64,000 nt of DNA from Allonocardiopsis opalescens (GTDB lineage Bacteria; Actinomycetota; Actinomycetes; Streptosporangiales; Streptosporangiaceae). Position 1 is the first letter of the stretch. The number at the start of each line of letters is the position of its first letter. The notes under the pieces were generated by a model, which was given only the letters and a program-made list of their open reading frames with translations, made no database searches and was not told where the DNA came from. The stretch is taken from assembly GCF_003002095.1 (NCBI RefSeq), contig NZ_PVZC01000002.1:620001-684000 (forward strand), written 5' to 3'. Both the position numbers and the translations under genes were made by a program. Positions 17,622-25,951 of the stretch are shown piece by piece.

Positions 17622-18272
17622 TCAACTGTGGTTCTTCAGGTACTCCAGGACGGCGAGCACGCGGCGGTGCTCGAAGTCGTCCTGGCCCAGGTCGAGTTTG
17701 ATGAAGATGCCGCGGATGTGCTTCTCGACGGCGCGCTCGGTGACGACCAGCCGGGCGGCGATGCCGGAGTTGTTCAGGCCCTGGGCCATCAGCGAGAGCA
17801 CTTCCAGCTCGCGCGGGCTGAGCTGGCCCAGCTTGTCGTCATTGCGGTTCCTGGTCAGCAGCTGCGCCACCACCTCGGGGTCGATGGCGGTGCCGCCGCC
17901 GGCCACCCGGTGCAGGGTCTCCACGAACTGGTCCACGTCCACCACCCGGTCCTTGAGCAGGTAGCCGATCTTCCCCGCGCCGCTGCCGAGCAGCTCGGCC
18001 GCGTAGCGGCTGACGACGTGCTGCGAGAACATGACCACGGCCACCTCGGGCAGCGTGCGGCGGATCTCCAGCGCGGCCCGCATGCCCTCCTCGGAGAAGC
18101 CCGGCGGCATCCGCACGTCCACCAGGCACAGGTCCGGCCGGTGCTCCCGCGCGGCGGCCACCAGCTCCTCGCCGTCGCCCGCCTCGCCCGCCACCTCGAT
18201 GCCCTCGTCCTGCAGCAGCCGGACCAGGCCGGTCCGCAGCAGCACCGAGTCCTCCGCGATCACCACGCGCAT
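17622..18272 (-). CDS. LuxR/NarL-family response regulator
   Basis: 216 residues: receiver domain with D8, phospho-acceptor D52 in LCLVDVRMPP and K107 in GYLLKDRV, then a LuxR helix-turn-helix (LSPRELEVLSLMAQGLNNSG, then ERAVEKHIRGIFIKLDL). ATG 18272 is preferred because GGGAGG lies ten bases upstream; a GTG at 18281 that overlaps the kinase stop is an alternative but sits too close to that ribosome site. It is the partner of the adjacent kinase and likely activates the two DUF4097 genes downstream. Confidence 0.9.
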   Translation of the reverse strand: MRVVIAEDSVLLRTGLVRLLQDEGIEVAGEAGDGEELVAAAREHRPDLCLVDVRMPPGFSEEGMRAALEIRRTLPEVAVVMFSQHVVSRYAAELLGSGAGKIGYLLKDRVVDVDQFVETLHRVAGGGTAIDPEVVAQLLTRNRNDDKLGQLSPRELEVLSLMAQGLNNSGIAARLVVTERAVEKHIRGIFIKLDLGQDDFEHRRVLAVLEYLKNHS

Positions 18273-18277
18273 CCGCG

Positions 18278-19558
18278 TCACGCCTCCCATGGCAGTTCGA
18301 CGGAGACGACGGTGGGTCCGCCCTCCGGACTGTCCACGGTGATACTGCCGTCGACGGCCTGCACCCGGTCGGCCAGGCCCCGCAGGCCGGTGCCGCGCTC
18401 GGGGCTGGCGCCGCCCCTGCCGTCGTCGGCGACGACCATCCACAGCAGCTCGCCCTGCCGTTCGACGCGCAGGTCGACCCGGCCGGCCTCGGCGTGCTTG
18501 GCCACATTGGTCAGCACCTCGGAGGCGACGTAGTAGGCGACGCCCTCGGTGCGCGCCGAGGGGCGCGACTTCAGCTCGATGACGAGGTTGACCGGGACCG
18601 GGCAGCGCCCGGCCAGCACCGGCAGCGCGCTCTCCAGGCCGTGGTCGGTGAGGATGGTGGGGTGCAGGCCGTGGGTGATGTCGTGCAGCTCGGTCATCGC
18701 CTCCTTGGCCTCGTTGTGCGCCTCCTCCAGCAGCTGCCTGGCGTGGTCGAGGTCGCGGTTCATCCAGGAGCGGGCCCGGGTGAGGGTCATGGTGAGGGCG
18801 AGCAGCCGCTGCTGGGTGCCGTCGTGCAGGTCGCGCTCGATCCGGCGGCGCTCGGCCTCGGCCGCGTCCACCATCCGCTGCCGGCTGGCGCTGAGCCGGC
18901 GCACGCGCTGGCGCAGGTGCTTGACCTGGCCGTCCAGCAGCAGGCGGCGGACGAGAACCACGTCCACGGTGGTGAGCTGGGTGGCGATCCAGCCGGTGAA
19001 CACCAGCACCGCGCCGCCGGTCAGCAGCCCGGCGGCGATCAGCACCGCCCGGGGCGCGCCCAGGTCGAGCCCGGGCCGGTCGAGGTCGAGCAGCAGCAGC
19101 CACACCGGCGAGGCGAGCAGCGTCACGGAGACGGCGAGCAGCACGTAGAGCACGGCGGCGGCGAGCAGCCCCCAGAAGCAGGCCGCCGCCGCGTAGCCGA
19201 CGGCGCGCAGCGCCACCCCGTTGAAGCCGACCCGCTGCCACAGGGTCAGCCGCTCGCCGGAGCGCACCGCCCACCAGGGCCGCACCGGCGGCAGCTCCAC
19301 CGAAAGCACCGCGCTGATCCGGTGGGTCTGCACCCAGCCGACGGCCAGCGCCCCCAGGCAGCCCAGCAGCAGCACCGGCACCCCGACCAGGAAGACCGGT
19401 ACCAGCGCGAGGCCGATGACGAACAGCAGCACCGGCACCAGGTAGAGCGGGAAGAGCGCGAGGCCGGTCATCACGTGGACGACGGCGACCAGCTGGTCGC
19501 GCAGCCGGGCCGCCGGCCCGGTCCGTCCCGGCGTCTTCGCCACCGCCACCGCCACCAC
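18278..19558 (-). CDS. Sensor histidine kinase (HisKA_3), intramembrane-sensing type
   Basis: 426 residues. Membrane helices occupy about 29-75 and 115-190 (an N-terminal Sensor-like PutTM region), with almost no extracytoplasmic domain. The kinase core has H245 in RRIERDLHDGTQQRLLALTM, the N-box VASEVLTNVAKHAEAG and the G-box RGTGLRGLADRVQAVDGS. GTG 19558 is preceded by GGAGAGGG. It is first in the operon kinase, regulator, DUF4097, DUF4097. This arrangement and the topology resemble cell-envelope stress sensors. Confidence 0.9.
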   Translation of the reverse strand: MVAVAVAKTPGRTGPAARLRDQLVAVVHVMTGLALFPLYLVPVLLFVIGLALVPVFLVGVPVLLLGCLGALAVGWVQTHRISAVLSVELPPVRPWWAVRSGERLTLWQRVGFNGVALRAVGYAAAACFWGLLAAAVLYVLLAVSVTLLASPVWLLLLDLDRPGLDLGAPRAVLIAAGLLTGGAVLVFTGWIATQLTTVDVVLVRRLLLDGQVKHLRQRVRRLSASRQRMVDAAEAERRRIERDLHDGTQQRLLALTMTLTRARSWMNRDLDHARQLLEEAHNEAKEAMTELHDITHGLHPTILTDHGLESALPVLAGRCPVPVNLVIELKSRPSARTEGVAYYVASEVLTNVAKHAEAGRVDLRVERQGELLWMVVADDGRGGASPERGTGLRGLADRVQAVDGSITVDSPEGGPTVVSVELPWEA

Positions 19559-19688
19559 GCCCTCTCCGCCGACCCGCTGCCGACCTTGACCAATCTAGGG
19601 CGGCCGGCCGGGGCGCCGACATCCGGCGACCACGTCGGGGCGGGGTCGTGCTAGCACTACCGCCCTGGTCGGGCCGCCGGGGGCGGGC

Positions 19689-20081
19689 TCAGGCGGGCGG
19701 GCCGGCGGGGGTCTGCTGGTGGAAGGCGAGCCGCCAGCCGTCGGCGGTGCGCCGGTAGCCGCTGGTGATCTCGGCGCTGTACGGCGGCTGCCCCTTGCGC
19801 TCGGCGGCGACCGCGTAGACCAGCAGCCCGCCGTCGGGGCCGAGCGGCAGCGCCCGTGCCCGCTCGATGGCGTAGGCCGACCAGGGCGGCGCGGCGGCCA
19901 TGGCCGCGATGCTCTCGGCGCGCTCCAGCACGCCGACGCCGAAGGGCAGCACCATGACGGCGTCGTCGGTGAGTTCGGCGTCGTAGTAGTAGGCGCCGGT
20001 GCCGGCGGACAGCGCGCGCCAGCCGGCGTGCTCGCGCTCCAGCAGCTCGGCGAGCAGTTCCGGGTGCGTGGGCGTGGTCAT
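19689..20081 (-). CDS. NTF2/SnoaL-like small protein
   Basis: 130 residues compatible with the NTF2-like alpha+beta barrel of DUF4440/SnoaL proteins: helical ELLAELLEREHAGWRALSAG, then YYYDAELTDDAVMVLPFGVG and a C-terminal strand pair ending GWRLAFHQQTP. These proteins bind or convert small hydrophobic ligands; catalytic residues cannot be assigned. ATG 20081 follows AGAAGGGGAG. It is a single-gene unit, insulated by a strong hairpin from the gene upstream. Confidence 0.7.
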   Translation of the reverse strand: MTTPTHPELLAELLEREHAGWRALSAGTGAYYYDAELTDDAVMVLPFGVGVLERAESIAAMAAAPPWSAYAIERARALPLGPDGGLLVYAVAAERKGQPPYSAEITSGYRRTADGWRLAFHQQTPAGPPA

Positions 20082-20188
20082 GGCTCCCCTTCTGGCCCTC
20101 CGGTCGTGGGGCCGGTCGGGCCAGGGTACGGGTCCGCTCCGACACCGGCCGCCCGCGCGGGCCCGACACACCGTCCCGGGCATGCGGA

Positions 20189-20225
20189 GGGGTCCCCGGC
20201 GGCGCGGTGCGCCGCCGGGGACCCC
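20189..20225. terminator. Strong hairpin terminator
   Basis: Perfect 17-bp stem (GGGGTCCCCGGCGGCGC and its complement) with a 3-base loop, just after the stop of the leftward antitoxin-like gene. Confidence 0.75.
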
Positions 20226-20261
20226 GGGACGGATTCGGTGGCGGGTCGGGCGCAGGGCCGC

Positions 20262-20465
20262 TCAGCCGGCCTGGTCGGGCCGCTGCCGGTCGGCGTCCAT
20301 CCGCTCGCGCGCCTGCTTGGAGGCGGCGTCGATCTGCTCGTCGTGCTTGCCGCCGGTCTTCTTCTTGGCGAACTCGGCCGCCTTGCCGGTCCCCTCCGAC
20401 ACCTTGTCCGGGTGCTGCTTGGCCATGTCCTTGGCCTTGTCCATGGCGTCGCCAATGCCGCCCAT
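20262..20465 (-). CDS. Rv0909/MT0933-type antitoxin-like protein
   Basis: 67 residues, highly charged and helical, with the family core EFAKKKTGGKHDEQIDAASK. Homologues in mycobacteria are annotated as antitoxins of the Rv0909-Rv0910 pair, where the toxin is an SRPBCC-fold protein. No toxin gene lies next to it here, so an independent or stress-related role is possible. ATG 20465 is preceded by GAGGGGG; an upstream in-frame ATG lacks a ribosome site. Hairpin terminators flank it on both sides. Confidence 0.7.
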   Translation of the reverse strand: MGGIGDAMDKAKDMAKQHPDKVSEGTGKAAEFAKKKTGGKHDEQIDAASKQARERMDADRQRPDQAG

Positions 20466-20569
20466 CGCGGTACCCCCTCGTGCTCGGTCGGCGGTCGCCG
20501 CCACCGCTACCCGGCCTGACCAGGCGTCATGCGGTTCGCGCGCACGCCGGGTGACCGGGCAAGGACGCG

Positions 20570-20602
20570 CCGCGCCCCCTCGCCGGCGGCGAGGGGGCGC
20601 GG
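20570..20602. terminator. Strong hairpin terminator after acyl-CoA dehydrogenase gene
   Basis: Perfect 15-bp stem (CCGCGCCCCCTCGCC and its complement) with loop GGC, 14 bases beyond the stop of the leftward acyl-CoA dehydrogenase gene. Confidence 0.75.
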
Positions 20603-20616
20603 GGGGGGCGCGGCGG

Positions 20617-22458
20617 TTAGAACGCGGCCTCGGGCAGCTCCATCAGCTCCAGGTCGACGGCCTCGGCGGTGCGCCGCTCCGCGGCCAGCCGGGGCAGCAC
20701 GGTCTGCGCGAAGAACCGGGCGGCGGCCACCTTGCCCTGGTAGAAGGCGCGGTCGTCGCCCTCGGCGGGGGCGGTGCCGTCGGCTCCGTCCAGCCGGGCC
20801 AGCGCCACCTCGGCCTGGCGCTGGAGCAGCCAGGCGATCACCAGGTCGCCGAGGGCGAGCAGCAGCCGGGTGCCGTTCAGGCCGGCCTTGTAGATCTCCT
20901 CGCCGCGCTCCAGCGAGGCGACGGCGGCGGTGACCATCACGTCGACGATGGCCTGCACGTCGGCGGTGGCCTCGGCGAGCAGGGCCCGCTCGGCCTTGAG
21001 CCGGCCGTTGCCCGCCCCGCCCTGGGCGAAGTCCCTGATCTCGGCCATCAGCGCGCCGAGCGCCTGCCCGTTGTTCCGGACGATCTTGCGGAAGAACAGG
21101 TCCATGCCCTGGATGGCGGTGGTGCCCTCGTAGAGGGTGTCGATCTTGGCGTCCCTGATGTACTGCTCGACCGGGTAGTCCTGGAGGTAGCCGGAGCCGC
21201 CGAGCACCTGCAGCGACTGGGCCAGCATCTCGTAGGAGCGCTCCGAGCCGACCCCCTTGACCAGCGGCAGCAGCAGGTCGTTGGCGGCCTCGGCCGCCTC
21301 GTCGCGCTCGCCGCGGAAGGCGGCCAGCTGGACGGCGTCCTGCTGGGAGGCGGTGTGGAAGACCAGCGCCCGCAGCCCCTCGGCATAGGCCTTCTGCAGC
21401 ATCAGCGAGCGGCGCACGTCGGGGTGGCGGGTGATGGGCACCCGCGGCGCGGTCTTGTCGCCCTGCTTGGCCAGGTCGGCGCCCTGCAGGCGCTCCTTGG
21501 CGTAGGCCAGCGCGTTCAGGTAGCCGGTGGACAGGGTGGCGATCGCCTTGGTGCCGACCATCATCCGGGCGTGCTCGATGATCAGGAACATCTGCCGGAT
21601 GCCGTCGTGGCGGTCGCCGACCAGGGTGCCGACGGCGGGGTGCTCGGCGCCGAAGGTCAGCTCGCAGGTGGTGGAGGCCTTCAGGCCCATCTTGTGCTCG
21701 ACGTTGGTGGCGTAGACGCCGTTGCGCTCGCCGAGGGTGCCGTCCTCGTTCACCAGGTACTTGGGCACCAGGAACATCGACAGGCCCTTGGTGCCGGGGC
21801 CGTGGCCCTCGGGGCGGGCCAGCACCAGGTGGAAGATGTTCTCGGCCATGTCGTGCTCGCCCGAGGTGATGAAGCGCTTGACGCCCTCGATGTGCCAGGT
21901 GCCGTCGGCCTGCTGGACGGCGCGGGCGCGGCCGGCGCCCACGTCGGAGCCGGCGTCGGGCTCGGTCAGCACCATGGTGGCGCCCCACTTGCGCTCGACC
22001 GCCAGCTCGGCGAAGCGGCGCTGCGCCTCGGTGCCCTCCTTGTAGAGCACTCCGGCGAAGGCGGGCCCGGCGGAGTACATGTGCACGGCGGGGTTGGCGC
22101 CCAGGACCAGCTCGCCGACGGCCCAGGCCAGGCTGCGCGGGGCGCCGAGGCCGCCCAGCTCGGGGATGAGGTCGACCCGGAACCACTCGGCGTCCATATA
22201 CGCCTGGTAGGACCGCTTCACGCCCTCGGGCATGGTGACGGTGGAGGTCTCGGGGTGGAACACGGGCGGGGTGCGGTCGCCCTCGGCGAAGCTCGCGGCG
22301 AGCGGACCGGTCGCCAGCCGGTTCACCTCGTCCAGCACGCTGCGCGCGGTGTCCTCGTCGACCTCGGCGAAGGGTCCGTCGCCGAGGACGTCCTGACGCT
22401 TGAAGACCTCGAAGAGGTTGAACTCGAGGTCACGGAGGTTGCTCCTGTAGTGGGTCAT
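20617..22458 (-). CDS. Acyl-CoA dehydrogenase, long FadE5-like form
   Basis: 613 residues, longer than the 380-400 of classic acyl-CoA dehydrogenases and similar to mycobacterial FadE5. FAD-dependent alpha,beta-desaturation of acyl-CoA is expected. Signatures are [20 protein letters not shown] (FAD/substrate loop) and the C-terminal [20 protein letters not shown] followed by [15 protein letters not shown]. The glutamate of YEGTTAIQ lies where the catalytic base sits in this subgroup. An extra C-terminal helical region follows. ATG 22458 is chosen over an ATG nine codons upstream because GGAG precedes it and homologues begin MxHYxSNLRD. A double palindromic operator lies upstream. Confidence 0.9.
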   Translation of the reverse strand: MTHYRSNLRDLEFNLFEVFKRQDVLGDGPFAEVDEDTARSVLDEVNRLATGPLAASFAEGDRTPPVFHPETSTVTMPEGVKRSYQAYMDAEWFRVDLIPELGGLGAPRSLAWAVGELVLGANPAVHMYSAGPAFAGVLYKEGTEAQRRFAELAVERKWGATMVLTEPDAGSDVGAGRARAVQQADGTWHIEGVKRFITSGEHDMAENIFHLVLARPEGHGPGTKGLSMFLVPKYLVNEDGTLGERNGVYATNVEHKMGLKASTTCELTFGAEHPAVGTLVGDRHDGIRQMFLIIEHARMMVGTKAIATLSTGYLNALAYAKERLQGADLAKQGDKTAPRVPITRHPDVRRSLMLQKAYAEGLRALVFHTASQQDAVQLAAFRGERDEAAEAANDLLLPLVKGVGSERSYEMLAQSLQVLGGSGYLQDYPVEQYIRDAKIDTLYEGTTAIQGMDLFFRKIVRNNGQALGALMAEIRDFAQGGAGNGRLKAERALLAEATADVQAIVDVMVTAAVASLERGEEIYKAGLNGTRLLLALGDLVIAWLLQRQAEVALARLDGADGTAPAEGDDRAFYQGKVAAARFFAQTVLPRLAAERRTAEAVDLELMELPEAAF

Positions 22459-22497
22459 GGGGGCGCTCCGCTTCTGTTCTGCCACCGGGTGCCAGCT

Positions 22498-22538
22498 CTA
22501 CTGACGAGTAGGATCACCTGAATGCTACTCGCCAGTAG
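22498..22538. promoter_or_regulatory. Paired TetR-type operator upstream of acyl-CoA dehydrogenase
   Basis: Two near-palindromic 14-mers, CTACTGACGAGTAG (22498-22511) and CTACTCGCCAGTAG (22525-22538), with centres 27 bp apart. The second is the reverse complement of the first at 13 of 14 positions. TACT...AGTA sites with this layout are typical of TetR-family fatty-acid regulators. They lie 40-80 bases before the start codon, overlapping the likely promoter. Confidence 0.65.
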
Positions 22539-22833
22539 CTTGTCTGCCAACGCGCGACACCGCCGACGTGACCAAGGTGACAGCGGCCGCTCGCACCCCG
22601 CTCGACGGCGGCGCGACACAGGTCGGCCGGACCTGACGGAGTGCGGCCGCCGGACGCCGGCCGCCGCGCAATCGGTGTCGATCAAGGGGCGTCCGATCGG
22701 CGCACCCTGGGTATCAGCACCCCAGAGTTCACCAGAGCGCAACACCCGCACCGCCGGACCGGCGCCGAGGGCGGGTACGGATGTGGGTGTTCGCCCGGTG
22801 GCGATACGTCGGCTGCACTGGCTGGAGGTGGCG

Positions 22834-23388
22834 ATGGCGCGCGAGACCGCGGAACAGCTCGACCTCGAACTGACCGAGCACAACGACTATCTGCGCCGTG
22901 TCGGCGGCGCGCCGCCCCCCGGAGCCGAGGCCCCGGCGCCGTACCGGCTGCGCACGCCGACCCCCCGCGACACCGCCGTGGTCGGCAGACGCGCCGCCCA
23001 GTGCCTGGTCGACCTGGTCGCCTCCTCGGGCGCGCCCGTCGTGCTCGCCCTGCTGCTGGTGCTGGTGCCGATCGGCGACACCGCGAGCCTCGGCCCGGTG
23101 CAGCTGTCGGTGGCCGCCGTGCTGGTGGGGCTGGTGGCCCTGGGCTCCTACCTCTGGTACTGGGTGATCCGGCCGAGCCGGGCGCGCGGCCAGACCATGG
23201 GCATGCGCCTCGCCCAGGTGCGGGTGGTGGCCGCCGACGGCTCCCCGGTGGGGCTGGGCCGGCTACTGGTCCGCTGGCTGCTGCTCCCGGTGGACCTGGC
23301 GCTGGTCGGGCTGGTCTCGATGGCCGTCGGCCGCTACCACCAGCGGCTCGGCGACCGCCTCGCCGGCACCGTCGTGATCCGCGACTGA
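22834..23388 (+). CDS. RDD-family membrane protein
   Basis: 184 residues: a hydrophilic N-terminus, then three to four membrane helices (APVVLALLLVLVPIGD, VAAVLVGLVALGSYLWYW, LLVRWLLLPVDLALVGL). RDD features are RRAAQCLVDL at the first helix and the C-terminal HQRLGDRLAGTVVI. Function of the family is poorly known (transport of small ions has been suggested). ATG 22834 has CTGGAGG upstream; a GTG at 22798 is possible. The last 126 bases overlap the convergent MFS gene. Confidence 0.8.
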   Translation: MARETAEQLDLELTEHNDYLRRVGGAPPPGAEAPAPYRLRTPTPRDTAVVGRRAAQCLVDLVASSGAPVVLALLLVLVPIGDTASLGPVQLSVAAVLVGLVALGSYLWYWVIRPSRARGQTMGMRLAQVRVVAADGSPVGLGRLLVRWLLLPVDLALVGLVSMAVGRYHQRLGDRLAGTVVIRD

Positions 23389-24684
23389 GGCCCGCGCGGC
23401 CCGCCGCGCCCGCCACAGCAGCACGGCCAGCAGCAGCGTGGCCGCCAGCACCAGCCCGGTGATCGGCCGGAAGGCGACCTGGAAGGCGTGCCCGTCGCGC
23501 TCGGCGCCGCCCAGGACGTCCAGCAGCACGCCCGCGCTGACCGTGCCGATGGTGACCGCGATGAAGCCGCTGGTGTTCACCACGCCCGACACCGCGCCGA
23601 TCCGCTCGACCGGCACGCCGTCGCGGGCGAAGTCGAAGGCGACGGCGGGCGCGATCCCGGCGAAGGCCGCGCTCACCACCAGGATGGCCACCACGCCCGG
23701 CAGCGGCGGCGGCCCGCCGGGCCAGGACACCAGCAGCAGCCAGCCGGTGCTCAGCGCGATCCCGGCGCCGAGTGCGATGAACGAGCGCGCCGGCGCCCAC
23801 CGGCCGATGGCCAGCCCGGCCACCGGGGCCAGCAGCAGCGGGATGAGCGCGACCGCGGTGAGCAGGCCGCTGGCCCTGGCCGCTTCCAGGCCGACGCCCT
23901 CGACCAGGAAGGGGTAGCCCCACAGCACCGCGAGCATAGTGAACGGACTCATGATCATGAAGTGCACGGCCATGCCGATCCGGGGGCCGGGCGTGCTGAA
24001 GGCGGTGCGCAGCCCGGCCAGCGCCGAGCGGCGCCCGGCCCTGGCCGGGACCGGCACCGGGCGGTCGCGCACCAGGGTGAGCACCGCCGCGCCGAGCAGC
24101 ACGTTCACCAGCCCGGCCGCGGTGAAGGCCGCCGTCCAGCCGACGCCGCGCAGCAGCAGGTCGAGAGGGCCGGCGCTGACCACCTGGCCGAGGCCGCCGA
24201 CCAGCCCGAGCAGGCTGGCCATCACCGGGTACCAGCGGCGCGGGAACCAGGCGGCGGCCAGCAGCATCACGCTGAGGAAGACGACCGCGTCGCCGAGCCC
24301 GATCAGGATCCTAGCCGCGAAGGCCAGTTCGATCCCGGGCGCCCAGGCGAACAGCAGCACCCCGGACGCGCCCGCGAGCAGCCCGAAGGTGAGCATCCGG
24401 CGCGGGCCGAAGCGGTCGGCCACCATGCCGGCCGGGACCTGGAGCAGCACGTAGACCAGCAGCTGGAGCATGGGCAGCAGCGACAGCAGGGCGGGCCCGA
24501 CGTCGAAGCGCTGCTGCGCCTCCAGCGCGGCCACGCCCAGGCTGTTGCGGTGGAACATGGTGAGGCAGTAGACGAGGGCGCCGATCCCCCACACCAGCCA
24601 GGCGCGGCCGCCGCCGAGCGGGGGTGCGCCGGGGCGGGAGGGGGCTGGGGCGGTGGATCCGGGTACGGCCGAGGGGGCGCTCAC
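23263..24684 (-). CDS. Major facilitator superfamily transporter
   Basis: 473 residues, twelve predicted helices. MFS landmarks are GMVADRFGPRRMLTFG (loop 2-3) and RILIGLGDAVVFLSVMLLAA (helix 4). The body resembles nitrate/nitrite or sugar-phosphate porters of the MFS, but the substrate is unknown. The last 45 residues are hydrophilic, rich in D/E/Q and encoded antisense to the end of the RDD gene; this tail exists only because the first in-frame stop is at 23263. Confidence 0.8.
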   Translation of the reverse strand: MSAPSAVPGSTAPAPSRPGAPPLGGGRAWLVWGIGALVYCLTMFHRNSLGVAALEAQQRFDVGPALLSLLPMLQLLVYVLLQVPAGMVADRFGPRRMLTFGLLAGASGVLLFAWAPGIELAFAARILIGLGDAVVFLSVMLLAAAWFPRRWYPVMASLLGLVGGLGQVVSAGPLDLLLRGVGWTAAFTAAGLVNVLLGAAVLTLVRDRPVPVPARAGRRSALAGLRTAFSTPGPRIGMAVHFMIMSPFTMLAVLWGYPFLVEGVGLEAARASGLLTAVALIPLLLAPVAGLAIGRWAPARSFIALGAGIALSTGWLLLVSWPGGPPPLPGVVAILVVSAAFAGIAPAVAFDFARDGVPVERIGAVSGVVNTSGFIAVTIGTVSAGVLLDVLGGAERDGHAFQVAFRPITGLVLAATLLLAVLLWRARRAARASVADHDGAGEAVAEPLVVAADGHRDQPDQRQVHREQQPADQ

Positions 24685-24965
24685 TTCGGAGTCCGCAACA
24701 TCGATCGCCCTAACCCGCGCCTCGCCGCCGTTCCGCCGATCATTCTAGGCGCGGCCGCTCCGCGAACCACCCATCAGGGACGCCAGGGCGGAAAAGGTCC
24801 GGGCGAGCCTCGTCACACCGGCCCCGGCCGGGTGGGGCCGCGCACCGGTCAGCGCCCGCCGCTCGGGGTAGGGGAAGCCCAGGAGGCCCGGCCGACGGAC
24901 CGGGACGGGCGCCCGCGCCAGGGCCGTCCCAGCGCCGTCCGGGCCCCGAGACGGAAGGGATGATC

Positions 24966-25532
24966 ATGTCTGGTCTGCTTGATCTGCACGGGAGGGCGCT
25001 CGCCGGCTTCGACGAGCGCGTGGACGCCATCGGCCCCGACCAGTGGCACGCCGCGACCCCGTGCGCCGAGTGGGACGTGCGCAGGCTGCTCGGCCACATG
25101 GTCGCGGAGCAGCTGTGGGTGCCGCATCTGCTCAAGGGCGAGACGCTTGAGGACGTGGGCGACCGCTACGACGGCGACCAGCTCGGCGACGACCCGGTGA
25201 CGGCGTGGCGCACGGCGGCGAGCGAGGCGCGGGCGGCCTGGCTGTGGCCCGGGGTGCTGGCGCGGCGGGTGCACCTGTCCTCCGGGCTCGCCGACGCGGG
25301 CGTCTACTGCTGGCAGATGACGCTGGACCTGGCCGTGCACGGCTGGGACCTGGCCCGGGCCGTCGGCTACGACGAGAAGATGGACACCGAGCTGGCCGAG
25401 GCGCTCTACACCTGGGCGGCGCCGCAGGCAGGGGCCTGGGCCGGCAGCGGCTCCTTCGGCGAGCCCGTGCCGGTGCCCGAGGACGCCGACGCCCAGGAGC
25501 GGCTGCTCGGCCTGCTGGGGCGCCGGGTCTAG
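24966..25532 (+). CDS. TIGR03086/DinB-like putative metal-dependent protein
   Basis: 188 residues of the mycothiol-dependent maleylpyruvate-isomerase-like/DinB fold. Signatures are ATPCAEWDVRRLLGHMVAEQ (first metal histidine) and LDLAVHGWDLARAVGY (second). In actinomycetes these proteins are candidate mycothiol S-transferases. Two in-frame ATGs, 24960 and 24966, share the ribosome site GGAAGG; the second is better spaced. Monocistronic. Confidence 0.8.
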   Translation: MSGLLDLHGRALAGFDERVDAIGPDQWHAATPCAEWDVRRLLGHMVAEQLWVPHLLKGETLEDVGDRYDGDQLGDDPVTAWRTAASEARAAWLWPGVLARRVHLSSGLADAGVYCWQMTLDLAVHGWDLARAVGYDEKMDTELAEALYTWAAPQAGAWAGSGSFGEPVPVPEDADAQERLLGLLGRRV

Positions 25533-25800
25533 CGCCGAAGCGGCGGGCGACGCGGCCGGGGCGTGCGGCGCACGCGCCCCGGCCGCCGCGTGTCGCGGCC
25601 CTCCGATTCCCCTTCCGGCCCCCTCGCCTCCCGATCGCCGGCGCCTATTCCCGATCGCCGTTATTGCGGCCGGTGCGGCGGATTGCGGGGCGGCCCGTCC
25701 GCCGGCCGCGTTTTCGCGCCGCCCCCGCCTCCCGTCCCGCTCCCTCGACCCGAGCGAGATCACCCCTTCCGGCGTATTCCCTGCGGGTGGGCGCCGTGGC

Positions 25801-25902
25801 ATCATTGTCGCCATTCATTATTTGATCATCGAATCGACTGAAATTGGCGGCACATTCTAGACGACAATGATTTATCCGGGTTTCCACCGGGTTAATTGGC
25901 GG
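25801..25902 (+). promoter_or_regulatory. AT-rich control region of the purine permease gene
   Basis: The 419-base gap 25533-25951 holds no gene. Its right half is markedly AT-rich. It has a perfect 10-bp inverted repeat ATCATTGTCG (25801-25810) / CGACAATGAT (25862-25871) and a direct repeat AATTGGCGG (25842-25850 and 25894-25902). These look like paired regulator sites around the promoter of the permease at 25952. Confidence 0.5.
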
Positions 25903-25951
25903 TTGCGTTCGGCACTGCGCCGCCGCCCGGCGGACCTTCAGGGAGGCACGC

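Noticed and set aside
15865-17964. Very long open frames on the plus strand opposite the DUF4097 genes and two-component genes
   Set aside because: They mirror the periodic DUF4097 codons and high GC third positions; translations are Gly/His/Arg-rich with no domain or ribosome site.
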